Shown here one piece after another: positions 22,241 through 34,086 of a stretch of DNA of 64,000 nucleotides. A program made the position numbers and the translations under genes. The notes beneath the pieces were generated by a model. It had not been told where the DNA came from, made no database searches, and was given only the letters and a program-made list of their open reading frames with translations. The stretch's first letter is position 1; each line of letters opens with the position of its first letter. This DNA comes from Karstenula rhodostoma CBS 690.94 (taxonomy: Eukaryota > Ascomycota > Dothideomycetes > Pleosporales > Didymosphaeriaceae): the NCBI GenBank assembly GCA_010093485.1, contig MU001494.1, positions 2,759,937 to 2,823,936 on the forward strand, given 5' to 3'.

Positions 22241-24174
22241 CTACACGCCCGAATCCTCCTGCTCAATCCCACTCGCCTCATAAAACGTACTCCACGCACT
22301 GCACCCTTCACCCAAGCGCTCTTCTCCCGTAATCCCCGCAATCTCCCCATACCGCTCGACAAACTGCAGCGCAAACCCCTCGCTCGTATGCCACCCGATA
22401 TGGCAATGCATGAGCCACGCGCCGGGATTATCCGTCTCGAAGGCGACGACGAGGTACCCGCTCGCAGGCAACATGGCTGTGTCGCGGCGGGGCGGGTTCG
22501 TCGTGTTCAGCGCGACGGTGGAGGAGTAGGAGCCGTCGCCCTGCGCGAGGACGAAGAAGTCGTGGCCGTGGAGGTGGATTGGGTGGGGTACGGCGAAGGT
22601 TGTTTCGATGGCGAGGTAGATCCAGGTGTTTGCTGTGGGGAGAGAGATGACGGCGTCGGAGGTGTTGTAGGTAGTCTCCCCATTGAGGATCTGGGAGAGG
22701 GTGGGGTCGTTCCAGTCGACGGCCATGGTGGTGCTGTTGAGGTACCAGCGGAAGAGGGCGTCGTCGTTGAAGCCGACGGTGGCGGCCTCTGTGGTGGTGG
22801 TGGAGGAGGCGCCGACGGTCTTGGTGAGGTGCGGGATGAGGTTTGCGGATTCGTCGGCGCAGGAGTCGGTGTAGGCGTGGGCTGAGGTGGATGGGGTGGA
22901 GGGGTTGGAGCCGTAGTAGATGATGCCTTTGATGTCGTTGGTGTTGCCGTTTTCGGAGCAGGCGCTCTGGGGGATGGCGCGGAGCCAGAAGTCGTCTGCG
23001 ACGGAGGCCTGGTCGGCGGTGATGATGATGTCGTAGCGCTGGCCCATGCCGATGTCGAGGACGGTGGTTTCGTAGGGGATTATGGGGACGAGATCAGATG
23101 CTATGACTTGGAGTGTGTGATTGTCGATGCTGAACTTGAAGTGCGTGTCTACAGCCGCGTTAACGAGGCGCATGCGGTAGGATGTGCCCGAGGTGAAGGA
23201 GACGTTGTAGCGGAAGCCGCCCTCGCCGTAAGTGTTAGTCCCGTTGATCAAGCCGTTGTCAAGGGTCGGCGGGCCGGAGGATTCAGCGGTGATGTAGAGT
23301 TCGTCTACGGTCTATGAGGGCAGTCAGTATCGGTATAATAAAGGTTTAGGACTGGAAGCTTTCGTACCTGATGGTCCCAGTCGTTCAGGAACAGCATGCC
23401 GAGGTCCTCGTCGTAGTTGGCAGTCGCAGGCCCATTGATGACAATTCCTCCAAAGATGCCCTGCCAAGCTTGTAGAGCGAAATGGGAGTGATACCATGAA
23501 GAACCGTATTGCGTAGCTCTCCAGGTATAGGTAATATGCTCCCCTGGTGCAGTTGGACATTGCGTGATGGACACGACGCCGTCCTGGTCGTTGGTGTAGT
23601 TCTGGCGGATACCGTGCCAATGTATGCTGGTGCCGTTTTGTGAGTCGGTCAAGGAGTTTGTGACGTGGACGATGACGGTGTCTCCCCAGTCTGCGAAGAT
23701 GGTGGGTCCTGGAATGCTGCCGTTGACAGCCATTGCGGTGCGCGAGACACCATCGGGAGCGACTGTGACATCGGTGAGTTCGAGCCAGTATTCTCGCGTT
23801 ACGCCAGTGTCAGGGACCTCTGGATGATGTCAGTGATGTGGTCTTCTGGAGGCGATATAGTCTATTTGAGCAATTCGTTCTGAGGCAGACTGTCCATTTT
23901 TTGGTACCCTGCCTAGACTTTGCTCCCTGTAGTGGTGGTATCACTTACCCGTATAGTAGTCGGTATCGATTGAGTAATCGCACCATTCTGAACGATTGTC
24001 TGCTGTGTTTCCAGAGCAGATCACTCTTGAAGAAAGACTAGAGGAAACACCGGGAGAAACTTTGGAAATGCTGGAAAGGAGGGGTGAAAGAAGGTCATCC
24101 ACGAGCGGAGACGCACGTGGTAGAGCAAACGCAGCACCAAAGAAGACCGCGCCAACAAGGAAGGCAGAACGCAT
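22241..24174 (-). CDS. Laccase-type multicopper oxidase, secreted
   Basis: Three exons (23949-24174, 23368-23819, 22241-23311) give 582 residues. The start is the ATG of MRSAFLVGAVFFGAAFALP, a signal peptide. Three cupredoxin domains carry all four copper-binding clusters in order: HWHG, WYHSHF, HPIHLHGHDF and HCHIGWHTSEGFALQF. The residue ten positions after the T1 cysteine region reads as the Leu/Phe-type seen in ascomycete laccases. It oxidises phenols and reduces O2 to water outside the cell, e.g. in pigment formation or lignin-phenolic turnover. The C terminus (ASGIEQEDSGV) does not end in the DSGL/I/V plug form exactly but finishes DSGV, consistent with the ascomycete laccase C-terminal plug. 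Both introns keep phase and are GT..AG. Confidence 0.94.
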
Positions 24175-24889
24175 AGTGATCAATAAAGGAGAAGTGGATG
24201 TGGTGGTAATGAAAGATGCCGATGCACAGTGTGGATGGCAGACAGCAGCGAGATGCCTCCGTCTCTTATGCTCCGCTCATCACCCCCTCCTATCCGACCA
24301 GACTCTACTCGAATTCCGTTTCCATCAATAGCTTCGTACAAAATAGTCTGTGTTCAGCTGTCCTACATCGGTCCTTCGCAATGGCGTACGTGGACAAGAT
24401 GCGGCCCGACAGGGGTTTGAAACTTTGAGAAAACATGGGTTTGGTACTATGCCGACGCAAGCTTGAACATGTCCACCAATGATAAACTCATGCACTACCG
24501 AAAACATACATACAGCACGCTCAAATTGGTTAGAGTGCGGCTTCCCACCATGACATGTAGGGATATACTATCATGACACTATTGAGACTGTGGCTGCGCG
24601 CATCGGCCCTTTTCGATTGCTGGGTACACTTCATATAAACAGGGTCGTTCTGAACATGGATCATCGTCGGTATCCCTCGGCGAGAACACCGCCGTTGACG
24701 ACAGCGGTCAAAGGAGTCGTCCAGCGCTGACGAACAGCTTGCGTAACTGCTCGAAGGATGTTGCGCAGTAGAATAAGAATGCATGCAGTCTTGCTCGTAG
24801 AAGGTGTATCTCCCTAGATATAAGTCCTTCGCTTCATTCTTCCGTTGACATCAAGATCATCCATTAGCTCCCTGCTTGTTTGTTCCATC
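24175..24889. other. Divergent promoter region, laccase / small secreted protein
   Basis: 715 bp without a supported gene. A TATA-like GATATAAG (24818-24825) lies about 65 bp upstream of the small secreted protein ATG. Confidence 0.5.
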
Positions 24890-25563
24890 ATGTCTTCCAC
24901 AAAGATTTCTTTGCTCTGCACCCTGCCATTGCTCGCTCTGGGCGCGAAGTTCAATCGTGCAACGCCGGATGAATTTGGCCTCTTCGGGTACGGTCAAGGA
25001 TTTGGAGGTTTTCCGTTGTTCTATGCCGATGGTAAGGTCCATCCGCATCGAAAGACAAAACATCTCACAATCCGCAGGGTATGCGTACTTGGGTGAACCC
25101 GCGTCTTCGAACAGCTCGGATCCAGGCGTCGTAACCTGTAAGTAACTATGCCGTCCGTAGCGTCTCGATCGCGAAGCTGACTTCTCCGTCAGTCACCCCG
25201 AGCGGTTCTGGCACTTCGCAGAGCTGGATCGGCAATCCCAACACAACGCTCACGAACTACACTGTTTCGTGGTCTAATGTGACCTTCGCTATCCCCTCAA
25301 CGTCGTCTTCCGACAAGCGCGTCAGGTTCCTCACTAACGAGACGTCCGACTTGGATGTCATCACCACTGGCTTCAACTTTTACGGCGCCGCCGCCTTTGC
25401 GGTTGAGGATGGAAGATTAGAGAGCTCGTGGTACGCTCTCCAGGTCAGCGAGCGTGTGAATGCTCTGTACTGGAATGACACCAGCCTTGGCCAGGTGCCG
25501 GTTGTTCTCAACCACAATCCCCCTTCCAACCCGCAGGATGTAGCGGGCCTTTCTGAAACGTAG
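24890..25563 (+). CDS. Small secreted protein of unknown function
   Basis: Three exons (24890-25031, 25078-25137, 25193-25563) give 190 residues. Introns are 46 and 55 bp and keep phase. The first 19 residues (MSSTKISLLCTLPLLALGA) form a signal peptide. The mature part is rich in Ser/Thr/Asn with several N-x-S/T sites (NSS, NTT, NYT, NVT, NET), suggesting a glycosylated extracellular or cell-wall protein. YADGYAYLGEPA is assembled across intron 1, and WYALQVSERVNALYWNDTS is near the end. Few cysteines are visible in the mature protein, so it is not a typical Cys-rich effector. I do not recognise the family. Confidence 0.7.
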
Positions 25564-26433
25564 ATACAAAAGGGTACTTCCAGGACACCGACAGGTTGCA
25601 TCCGTGCATATTGTATTCGTGTACATAGTTAGCAGATAGTTAGTCCAATTGGCGTTTGTGGGTAGAGCTTGCGCGTCCATGAGCTATCACACACTGGTCT
25701 GCAAAACTCATTTCGGGAACATTCAACACCGTGAAAGCTTTAGCAGGGTCCAAAGGCTTGCGCGTGGTCCCCGAAGCCATGTGGAGGCACGACCTGGTGA
25801 TCGTGGTCGGTGACTTTACCTCGGCCAGATCTGGCGGGAGGATCGCCGAGTACCTGCAGTGGTACCTGCCTCTGTCGGATCGCGATGTCCGTCATAGGGT
25901 GTTTAGTGACGAGATGTCTTCCTGGCGGGGAAACGACACGCGTCGCGTTCCAAGTGGGCGACATCGGCGAGAACGATACCGTGGACAGCCGTTCAAAGCT
26001 ACCCGTCGGTGGTTTTGCGGTGGTTATCTATTACATCTCATACTCTCCGACGGTGCTGGTTAGCGCTTTTTAGATCATTCATGCGTTGATTTTGTTGGGG
26101 AAACTCAAGGAGAGAAAAGAAAAGAGTAAACAGGCGCGTATAGAGGTGCACTGTTGGAGACTATTGCACATAGTACGACCTCAGCTTCAGGTGGGCAGGC
26201 GCAGAATCTGCTGGAAAGACGCATGCATGTCCAGTCAAATCTTTGGTCAAAATGCTGATGCTGAGCGCTGGAGGCGTTGGGCCACCGCTCGCGGCTCGTG
26301 CACGTGATAGCCCCTCCTCGCTAACGCGGCAATTGCCGCGCACTGTGCTTTGAAATTTGCACCGAACTTTCGAACTTCCTCATCACCACACACAGCTAAT
26401 CTTCGAGGAAAGCCGACAGATTCAGCCATCATC
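25564..26433. other. Intergenic region upstream of RPS12
   Basis: 870 bp. Overlapping frames at 25731-26073 are moderately protein-like (ending KLPVGGFAVVIYYISYSPTVLVSAF in one frame), but no start, splice plan or family is clear. It may be a gene remnant; otherwise it is the RPS12 promoter. Confidence 0.35.
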
Positions 26434-27009
26434 ATGGTACGCCCGTCCCGCGCGCAATTGCCGCACCATGCCTGCATCAGCGTCCACTAACCCGCCACAC
26501 AGTCGGACGGAGAAGACAACCAGTCCGTCGTCGCCGCCGAGGAGGTCGAGGAGGTAGAGGTTTCGGCCGATGCCTCCGCCGGAAAGGGCCAGATGTCCGT
26601 TCTTGAGGCGCTCAAGGGCGTTCTCAAGCTCGCGCTCATCCACGATGGCCTTGCCCGCGGTCTCCGCGAGGCGTCCAAGGCCCTCGACCGTCGCCAGGCA
26701 CACATGTGCGTCCTGAACGAGGCCTGCGAGGAGGAGGCGTACAAGAAGCTCGTCGTTGCGCTCTGCTCCGAGCACAAGATCCCCCTCATCAAGGTCCCCG
26801 ATGGCAAGCAGCTCGGCGAGTGGGCCGGTCTCTGTACGTGATCACCATGGCATACGCATTGGGGAAAATCTAATAAAGTGATAGGCCAGATCGACCGCGA
26901 AGGCAACCCCCGCAAGGTCGTCAACTGCTCTTGCGTTGTCGTCCGCGACTGGGGTGAGGAGTCCCAGGAGCGCAGCATCCTCCTCAACTACTTCCAGACC
27001 GAGCAGTAG
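26434..27009 (+). CDS. RPS12: 40S ribosomal protein S12 (eS12)
   Basis: Three coding exons (26434-26436, 26503-26833, 26885-27009) give 152 residues. The first coding exon is the ATG alone, immediately followed by a GTACGC donor; a second intron (51 bp) interrupts CQID. Family marks are [34 protein letters not shown] (first part), [34 protein letters not shown] and VRDWGEES. It is a small-subunit ribosomal protein. An N-terminal acidic extension (EEVEEVEV) is usual in fungi. Confidence 0.95.
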
Positions 27010-28274
27010 ACGTTTCCTTCTTGACTTGCTATCTCACGTCTTCGACAACTCTCATCGGTTCGGTTTGCGCTACGGCTAGCATGGCTTGGAGTACGGCAGG
27101 ATGGATCGGATTTGGCTAGGACAATATGTGGGATTGAGTTACGGATGGATCGTTCACGATGCATGGATTTAGATGACGGCTTCAATGCCCGTTAAAAGAA
27201 TATAAGGATGGACGCCTCAAACATGCTTTATGTTCTGTGCTCGGACTGATCGTGCATCGCCGTATTTCCCGTTCCAGCTAACGCATACATCTGGCTATAG
27301 ACATCACATCTGCACGATGTCGCTAAGCGCCAGGGCACACTCTTTCGATGAACCTGCATACCTGGTGCGTGTAACACGATTTCTGCCTCGCTGCTCATGT
27401 CATTGCTGCTCAATACGCAAGTCACCGCCGTCTTGCGAGGGAAGAGCTTGTGCACCGTTCTCTACTCCGGCCCAACTTCCACCCACGTCAAATAAACAAC
27501 CCCCAACCCCAGTCTTTGATACACTCCTCTTCCCCTACATCCCCCTTTGCTCGGCGCAACGAGCATCACGTGCAGCACGGGTACGTCGCGCCACCCATGC
27601 ATCAGACTCCCCTCAGCGTCATAATAATTAACCCCAGTTTATGTCCCCAAATCGCCTGCATTTCAAGCTCGCAATGCGCTTTATACACGCCCAACATGTG
27701 GTCGTTCTTTCGGACGCTCTGATTAGGCAGCGGCGCCGAAAGATCAGGATGATGGCGACACTCCTCCATATGTTGACCGTGTGTACACGAGCCTCGATAC
27801 ATGTTCCTTGCAGATTCTGCGCCGTGCTGAGGGCGGCGACGAGGACAGCCGTAGTCCTGACTGGACCAGTAAGCTTTCTCGTCGAAAGAGGCGCGGTAGT
27901 TCATCAAGAGGTCGTTGCCCACAGCCAAGGAAAAGAAATTCGAACCCGGCGATATGTACGTCTGATACGCATCGAGTAAGAGATGCCCTACCAGCCTACT
28001 ACTACCGTCGCGGACGTAACATGTGTTACAAGCCTTGTTCTCTTCGTTGTAGAATCCGCCGATGCGTTTGGGCCGGTATGACTCCTCAAAAGACGCGCCG
28101 TCGTTATGCTACCCAAACTCCAGCATCGCGCCGCTCCTCTACGGAGCCGGCTCCCCGGGTTACCCAGCCCAATAGACTCCTGAGAGTGTGGATTAAGAGA
28201 CGGCCGTCAGGCTCGCAGAGATCGATGTCAGTGGCGCTGAATAGACCGCGCGGGTTGTGTTGTCCAAAAGCGTC
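27010..28274. other. Intergenic region, possible degraded sequence
   Basis: 1.27 kb between RPS12 and the HET relic. A 170-codon plus-strand frame (27781-28293) is Arg/Ser-rich with no clear start. I do not recognise it and would not call it a gene without transcript data. Confidence 0.35.
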
Positions 28275-29530
28275 TTACCAATGCGAGCAGTAGTTGGTCC
28301 GTCGCTCTGCCAATCGCTCTATATAGCGCTCGCGGGAGCAGTTGGCCGAGATCTCGTGAGGGGGTGGAGAGATGATGCATCCTTGATTCCACGGAAGGGT
28401 TAAAATGACGCGAACTTTCCGCATGGAGTTCTCGTCTCTTTCAGATGCATCTTCCCTCGACGAGGACAGTTGAAGGTCGTCTTTGTCAGATTCCGCGACG
28501 AACATCTCGCGGATGGGCAAGCTAACGTCGTCGAAAGTTTGCACCCGCGCCCAATACGCGAAAGGCTCCTGCCCAGCCACAGAAATCCAGGATCAGGAGG
28601 GGTACACGCCAGCTTCTAGTGGAGGCGATACCATGTCGTTCTCGTCATCAACGTACCACAAGACTGCATGGTCGAAGTCGGTCCATGGCAAGCCAAACAC
28701 GGTACGCGACTCGTAAATATCGAAAAGAGCTCCAGAGGATGCCCGTAGGATATCACTCGGGAAGGTCAATGTCTTGCTGTATACTCGTGCACCAGACAAG
28801 CGCTGAACTCGACCTTGAATGGTGTCTGAGTACCTTCGGCCGTGACTAGATATGCAGCCCTGCACCGTAGTAACGCGTTCGATCACCGCGGCCTCAGTGT
28901 GACCTAACATGTCGTCCCGTGTATTCTTCAAACATGCACAAGGCTCTTCTTAGTGTCGTTCTCTTTTACAAACAACACCATAATTTGTAAAGAACAAGCA
29001 TTTTGACGACGCCTGTAATTCCTGGAACGTCCCTGTTGGATGAAGTGAATTTTCAACGCTCGTCCGGGCCACGCTAGACAGACAGAATATATGTACAATC
29101 GCGACTATCCCATTCACTCTGGTGTATATGCCACCTTAGCGGATGTATACTCTAACACATGGACATATATGCAAAGGTGAAGACCAGTTGACCAGGATCC
29201 CTATGCTCACTCACGCCGGGAAAGCCATAGCCCGCATCCTCTCTAGCGAGTGGCACTAGAGTGAATCCAGCTCCCATATATATTGCGCCTATTCGATTGA
29301 GTTGGATATTCCTGCGCTCAAGTTCATCCTGCACCATGCAAAACCTATCCACCCATGGGTATCTAACCTAGGTTGAGACAAATTTCCTGCGCCAGACAGA
29401 CGAAGATGTGGTATAAGCGTTAGTACTTGCACCAACCACATAAACTGAGTTTGCCATCGGTATTGGCGTGCTCATACCGTTGCACCTTCTATGGAACAGG
29501 TCTTGCTTGAGACTGGCAATGTTACCGAGT
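28275..29530 (-). pseudogene. Degenerate HET-domain (heterokaryon incompatibility) gene
   Basis: Reading the minus strand from high to low coordinates, pieces of a HET protein appear in the right order but in broken frames. They are a GNIASLKQDLFHRR-like stretch (about 29480-29530); YPWVDRFCMVQDELERR..GAIYMGAGFTLV (about 29240-29370), the HET box around Y[LV]WVDxxC; a changed WTFQE box reading GTFQE followed by CLFFTNYGVVC (28966-29032); and LPWTDFDHAVLW followed by a PSWSW box whose first Trp codon is TGA (about 28590). A TAG also lies in frame just before YPWVDRFC. HET proteins trigger cell death after non-self fusion; this copy cannot make a full product. Borders are approximate. Confidence 0.7.
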
Positions 29531-30464
29531 GATAGGTCGTCTCCGTGCCAATAACCGAGGGTGATCGAAGGACAATATAAATATTCTGCTGATTGCATCC
29601 TAGTTGATGCTTGGGTATGGGGAGGAAAGCACATGTGCAACCGTGGGTGACAACGTGCTGAGGCGGGGTGATTGCCCGTGCGGAGTCCTGGCATGATAAG
29701 TATAACTGGTATAGGCATTTCTCGGCTGTGCTCCTAAAGCAATATAACGAATTACAGTCCACCCGTAAGATTAAGAATGGAAAGGGGGATTCAAAATCGT
29801 TTTGCAGCATAAGGTGACGTGCTCTTGTCACGGGCGAAATCATCTTTTCCTTGTCAGAATCCAGGAGCCAGAAAATACAAATATTGCACATTTCATCCTT
29901 CCGGCGGTAAATGTCCGCCACATCTCTAAAGAGGATTGTTCGTCAAGTCGCATCAGGCTTCGTGAAAGCAGGGCTGGTTTCGGAGAACTTTGCTGATGGC
30001 CTAGAGTATATAAACAGAACGACAACGGGTGCGATAAAGCCCATCAGCAGATGTTGAATCAATTAGAAGAGGCCATGAATGTGTGTTCCGAAGTGTTCTA
30101 GGAAGTTGCTAGGAGCACCCAGATGATCGAATTGTGGAGATGGTTGACGGAGGCGGCCGACCACGGCGCAGGTGATACCGCTGCGTCACGCGTCTCCCAC
30201 AGCCGCGGTTGGACCCACTCCGCTATCGTTATCCGGGAGCTATGTCCAACACCACGCGCCGCCTTGCCTGAGTCAACCACCGCCCAACCGCAGCGCGAGC
30301 TGCCTGTTCTTCGCTCTCCTGCCTTCCATCTCATCTTCACTCTCCCCGAGTTCTTGAAGCTCCTCTTCCGGGAGCATCCTTCTTTGTTTCAGCCTGCAAA
30401 CTCACCTCTGTCACGCTCCGTAGTACCATCTGCCACCGCTCCGGTATAGGACACCGTCACCATC
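29531..30464. other. Intergenic region upstream of the SLC35F6-like gene
   Basis: About 0.93 kb. The first part may contain more of the HET relic's N-terminal region, unrecognisable by eye. The rest is the presumed promoter and 5' UTR of the transporter. Confidence 0.4.
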
Positions 30465-31823
30465 ATGGCGGTCAAAGCTGTCGTTCCGTTTCTCGTGGCT
30501 ATGATGCTGCTGACGGGAGTGTGCAATACACTCTTGACAAAGTATCAGGTACTACATTCACCCCTGATGCGGCCACACGGAGCTCCTTGGCTAACCGTCA
30601 TACTCTAGGACATGCAATGCGTCAAGAACTGCGACGCGCCCTCGAAGAAGTACCGCGAGCACTTCGAACAGCCTGTCCTCCAAACACTCCAGATGTTCAT
30701 CGGCGAGTCGGGCTGCTGGCTCGTTATCGGCGTGTTCTCCGCGTGGCAGCGCTTCAAGTCGCGCCGGGCGGGTTACGAAGCCATTCCTGAAGGAGCTGCT
30801 ACGCCTGCGTCGGATGGCAGCGACACACCCGATGTATCAAACCCTTTGTTGCCTGCGCATCCCGATGACGAGGGACGTGTGGCGCTTACTGGGACAAATG
30901 TGCTGCTCCTGGCCCTGCCTGCGTGCTGCGACATTGCAGGCACCACGCTTATGAACGTTGGTCTGCTGTTCGTTGCTGCGAGTATCTACCAGATGACTAG
31001 AGGTGCACTGGTGCTCTTCGTCGGTCTATTCAGCGTATGGTTTTTGAAGAGACACCTAGGCCTGTACAAGTGGTTCGCCCTCTTCGTGGTAGTCTTCGGT
31101 GTAATGATAGTTGGCCTGGCAGGCGCTATCACTAGAGACGACAAAGCGACTCCATCGCACGCAGCACTTGCGGAGACTGCGATGAGCATTCTGAGAAGAG
31201 AAGAGACGGCAATGACTGCGCCGAGCCAGGCTGCCATGACCATAATTGGTGTGCTCTTGATTGCTGGTGCGCAAATTTTCACCGCCACGCAGTTTGTCTT
31301 GGAAGAACGTATCATGGAAAAGTACTCGATGGAACCCATCAAAGTGGTTGGTTGGGAAGGCGTCTTTGGCTTCCTCGTTACGCTGCTCATCATGGTCATC
31401 CTGCACTTCGCTATCGGAACCGGGTACTTCAACGCGCGCGAGGGACTGTATCAGATGACGCACTTCCCAGCTATTGCCATCAGCTCTATCCTCATTATGA
31501 TCAGCATTGGGTAAGTCAAGAAAACATCAGGAATTTGCTTTGTGCTAACAGGAGATAGTGGCTTCAACTTCTTCGGCCTCAGCGTCACGCGCACCGTCTC
31601 CGCGACCTCGCGATCCACGATCGACACCTGCCGCACTCTGTTCATCTGGGTCGTCTCTCTCGGACTTGGCTGGGAGACGTTCAAGTGGCTCCAGGTGTTA
31701 GGTTTCGCACTGCTTGTGTACGGCACTTTCGTCTTCAATGACTTAGTCAGGCCGCCGCTGAAGAGCTGCGTCGAGCGCAAGCCTGAACCCCTCCTTCCCG
31801 AGGAGCCTATCGAGCACTTGTAG
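30465..31823 (+). CDS. SLC35F6-like drug/metabolite-superfamily transporter
   Basis: Exons 30465-30548, 30609-31510 and 31559-31823 give 416 residues. Introns of 60 and 48 bp keep phase. About ten hydrophobic helices are present. Landmarks include MAVKAVVPFLVAMMLLTGVCNTLLTKYQ (first part), ALPACCDIAGTTLMNVGLLF, SIYQMTRGALVLFVGLFSVWFLKR, AGAQIFTATQFVLEERI and SVTRTVSATSRSTIDTCRTL. This order is typical of the eukaryotic SLC35F6 (C2orf18) family, nucleotide-sugar-transporter-like membrane proteins whose substrate is not settled; the human protein is reported at lysosome/mitochondrion. A Ser/Thr/Pro loop separates helices 2 and 3. The short dilysine-free C terminus ends EEPIEHL. Confidence 0.88.
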
Positions 31824-32221
31824 ACGAGAGGAATGCATTTTATGTGTAAATATCGCATTTTGACTGCAGCATGGTGAATGGCGTTTGGGCATGACTGGAG
31901 AAGTTTCCTAGGCCATGGAGCGATATTGTTATCAACACTTTCGATAGCATTTGAATTGAATTGAGACCCGTTCAACTGAGTCCATACCATTTCCACCTTT
32001 TCGACAATATTGTGAAGTTGCAAGTCCCCGGTAGTCGACGACGATCCCTAGCGGTGACGCCAAGATTGGCTAGCGCCGCGCACTCGCTTAATTCACGACT
32101 GCACGCCAGTATTTTGAACAGTCCCCGCGAGCTCATCGACCTCAACCAACGACTACACGACAACTTAGGTTCGCATCTCTGAACACTCGGCGTTCAGAAA
32201 ACTAATCCACAGTCCGACACC
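31824..32221. other. Intergenic region upstream of RPS3
   Basis: 398 bp, the transporter 3' UTR and RPS3 promoter. No gene seen. Confidence 0.5.
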
Positions 32222-33297
32222 ATGGCCACCGCACAGGGTCAGATGTAAGTGCTCGCCCACAACCTCAGATCGGCAAGGCAGTATACTGACGGCATGACAG
32301 CTCCAAGCGCAGGAAGTTCGTTGCTGGTACGATACACCCTTTCCTTATCACTCTGGCGGGCTGGAAGAGTTGTTGTTGCTTGGGGGAGTCGCTGTGTCGC
32401 CGTAGCGCACAATTGGCAAGAACAACGGGGAATATTGCGAATTGCGCACAAAGGCATACACAGGGCACGTCGCTAACCCTCACTCACAGATGGTGTCTTC
32501 TATGCCGAGCTCAACGAGTTCTTCCAGCGCGAGCTCGCTGAGGAGGGCTACTCCGGCGTCGAGGTCCGCGTGACGCCCACCGTCACCGACATCATCATCC
32601 GCGCCACCCACACACAGGAGGTCCTCGGCGAGCAGGGCCGCCGCATCCGCGAGCTCACCTCCCTCATCCAGAAGCGCTTCAAGTTCCCCGAGAACTCCGT
32701 CTCCCTGTACGCCGCAAAGGTCCAGAACCGTGGTCTCTCCGCCGTCGCTCAGTGCGAGTCCCTCCGCTACAAGCTCCTCAACGGTCTTGCCGTCCGAAGG
32801 GCGTGCTATGGTGTTCTCCGATTCATCATGGAGAGCGGTGCCAAGGGTTGCGAGGTTGTCGTTTCCGGAAAGTTGAGGGCTGCCCGCGCGAAGAGCATGA
32901 AGTTCACTGTATGCACCCACACATTTGCAATACGAACATGGAATGCAATACTAACTGGCAACAGGACGGCTTCATGATCCACTCCGGTCAACCCGCCAAG
33001 GACTTCATCGACGAGGCGACGCGCCACGTGCTCCTCCGCCAGGGTGTCCTCGGTATCAAGGTCAAGATCATGCGCGGCGCCGACCCCGAGGGCAAGTCCG
33101 GCCCCGCCAAGTCGCTCCCCGACAGCGTGACCATCATCGAGCCCAAGGAGGAGCAGCCCGTCGTGCAGCCCATGTCGCAAGACTACGGCGCAAAGGCCAT
33201 CGCTGCGCAGCAGGCCGCCGAGGCCCAGCGGCAGGCGGAGCAGGGCGAGGGTGAGGGCGAGGCCGCGCCCGCCGAGGCCTACGCAGAGGAGCAGTAG
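32222..33297 (+). CDS. RPS3: 40S ribosomal protein S3 (uS3)
   Basis: Four exons (32222-32244, 32301-32326, 32490-32908, 32965-33297) give 266 residues. The first two coding exons are tiny (23 and 26 bp), a common layout in fungal ribosomal protein genes. Sequence marks are [20 protein letters not shown] across introns 1 and 2, the KH-domain loop [42 protein letters not shown] across intron 3, and GIKVKIM. It is a universal small-subunit protein at the mRNA entry site. The C-terminal Gln/Ala/Glu-rich tail is typical for fungi. Confidence 0.96.
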
Positions 33298-34086
33298 ATA
33301 TTTCCCTTTTACGGATTACGAGTTTTTTCTATTCGCGTGCATGCGGGCGGGGCGGACGATGAATGAGCGCGCTGGTATCACGAAACGGTTCGTACGCGCC
33401 TACCCTACCCTACCTTCTTGCACCCTGCCTTCATCTTGTTCATGAAAGCGTGAGTCGTGTGGTTAGTGTGCGTGTCAGCGGACCGGAGTAGGAACCGGGC
33501 TTCAATATCAAATTCCTTTGCATTCGGATGGGCGAGTGGGCAAAAAAACTAGCAAGCGTCATGCCATGTCAATGATCACCAAGGGCAGTTACGGAGTCTT
33601 ATGTGCTGTGTACTTTCGGGACACCCCAATGCAAAAACAATAAACACAGCTTGACTAAACACTTGGATCACTGTTTGTGTCCCGTGCCATGAATCCGCTG
33701 CATGAGTATCGTGTTCCAGTGCGACATCACCACCTATACACATCACCGATTACTGTCATCCAACAACCCCAAAGACTCGACCCATCTCATTAGACAACCG
33801 CCTGTTCCTTCTTTCTTAATATCACCACTTTGATCATTACTTGACAACGAGACGTCACTCAGGACGTCATTGTCCATATGCAACTCGAATTCGCACACGC
33901 CTCTCGTCCTGGTGACAAGAGCGAAGCGCCCCATAAACCACTTCCGCACATCACAGCAAACGGAAATCCTCGCTTCCCCAAGTCAGCATCGATAGAAATG
34001 ACATAAAAGCTCTTCCTAGAGCCGTGTTAAGCCAAACTCCGCGTAATGCACACAACATCTCCCTTCTCCCCTAAAACCCGGCCCAT
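33298..34086. other. Convergent intergenic region
   Basis: 789 bp between RPS3 (+) and the acidic hypothetical gene (-). No gene is supported. Confidence 0.5.

Noticed and set aside
27935..28015. tRNA-like signals on the minus strand (TTCGAA box, a GGTAG D-loop-like stretch)
   Set aside because: No matching acceptor stem and no T stem; the anticodon arm would have an eight-base loop.
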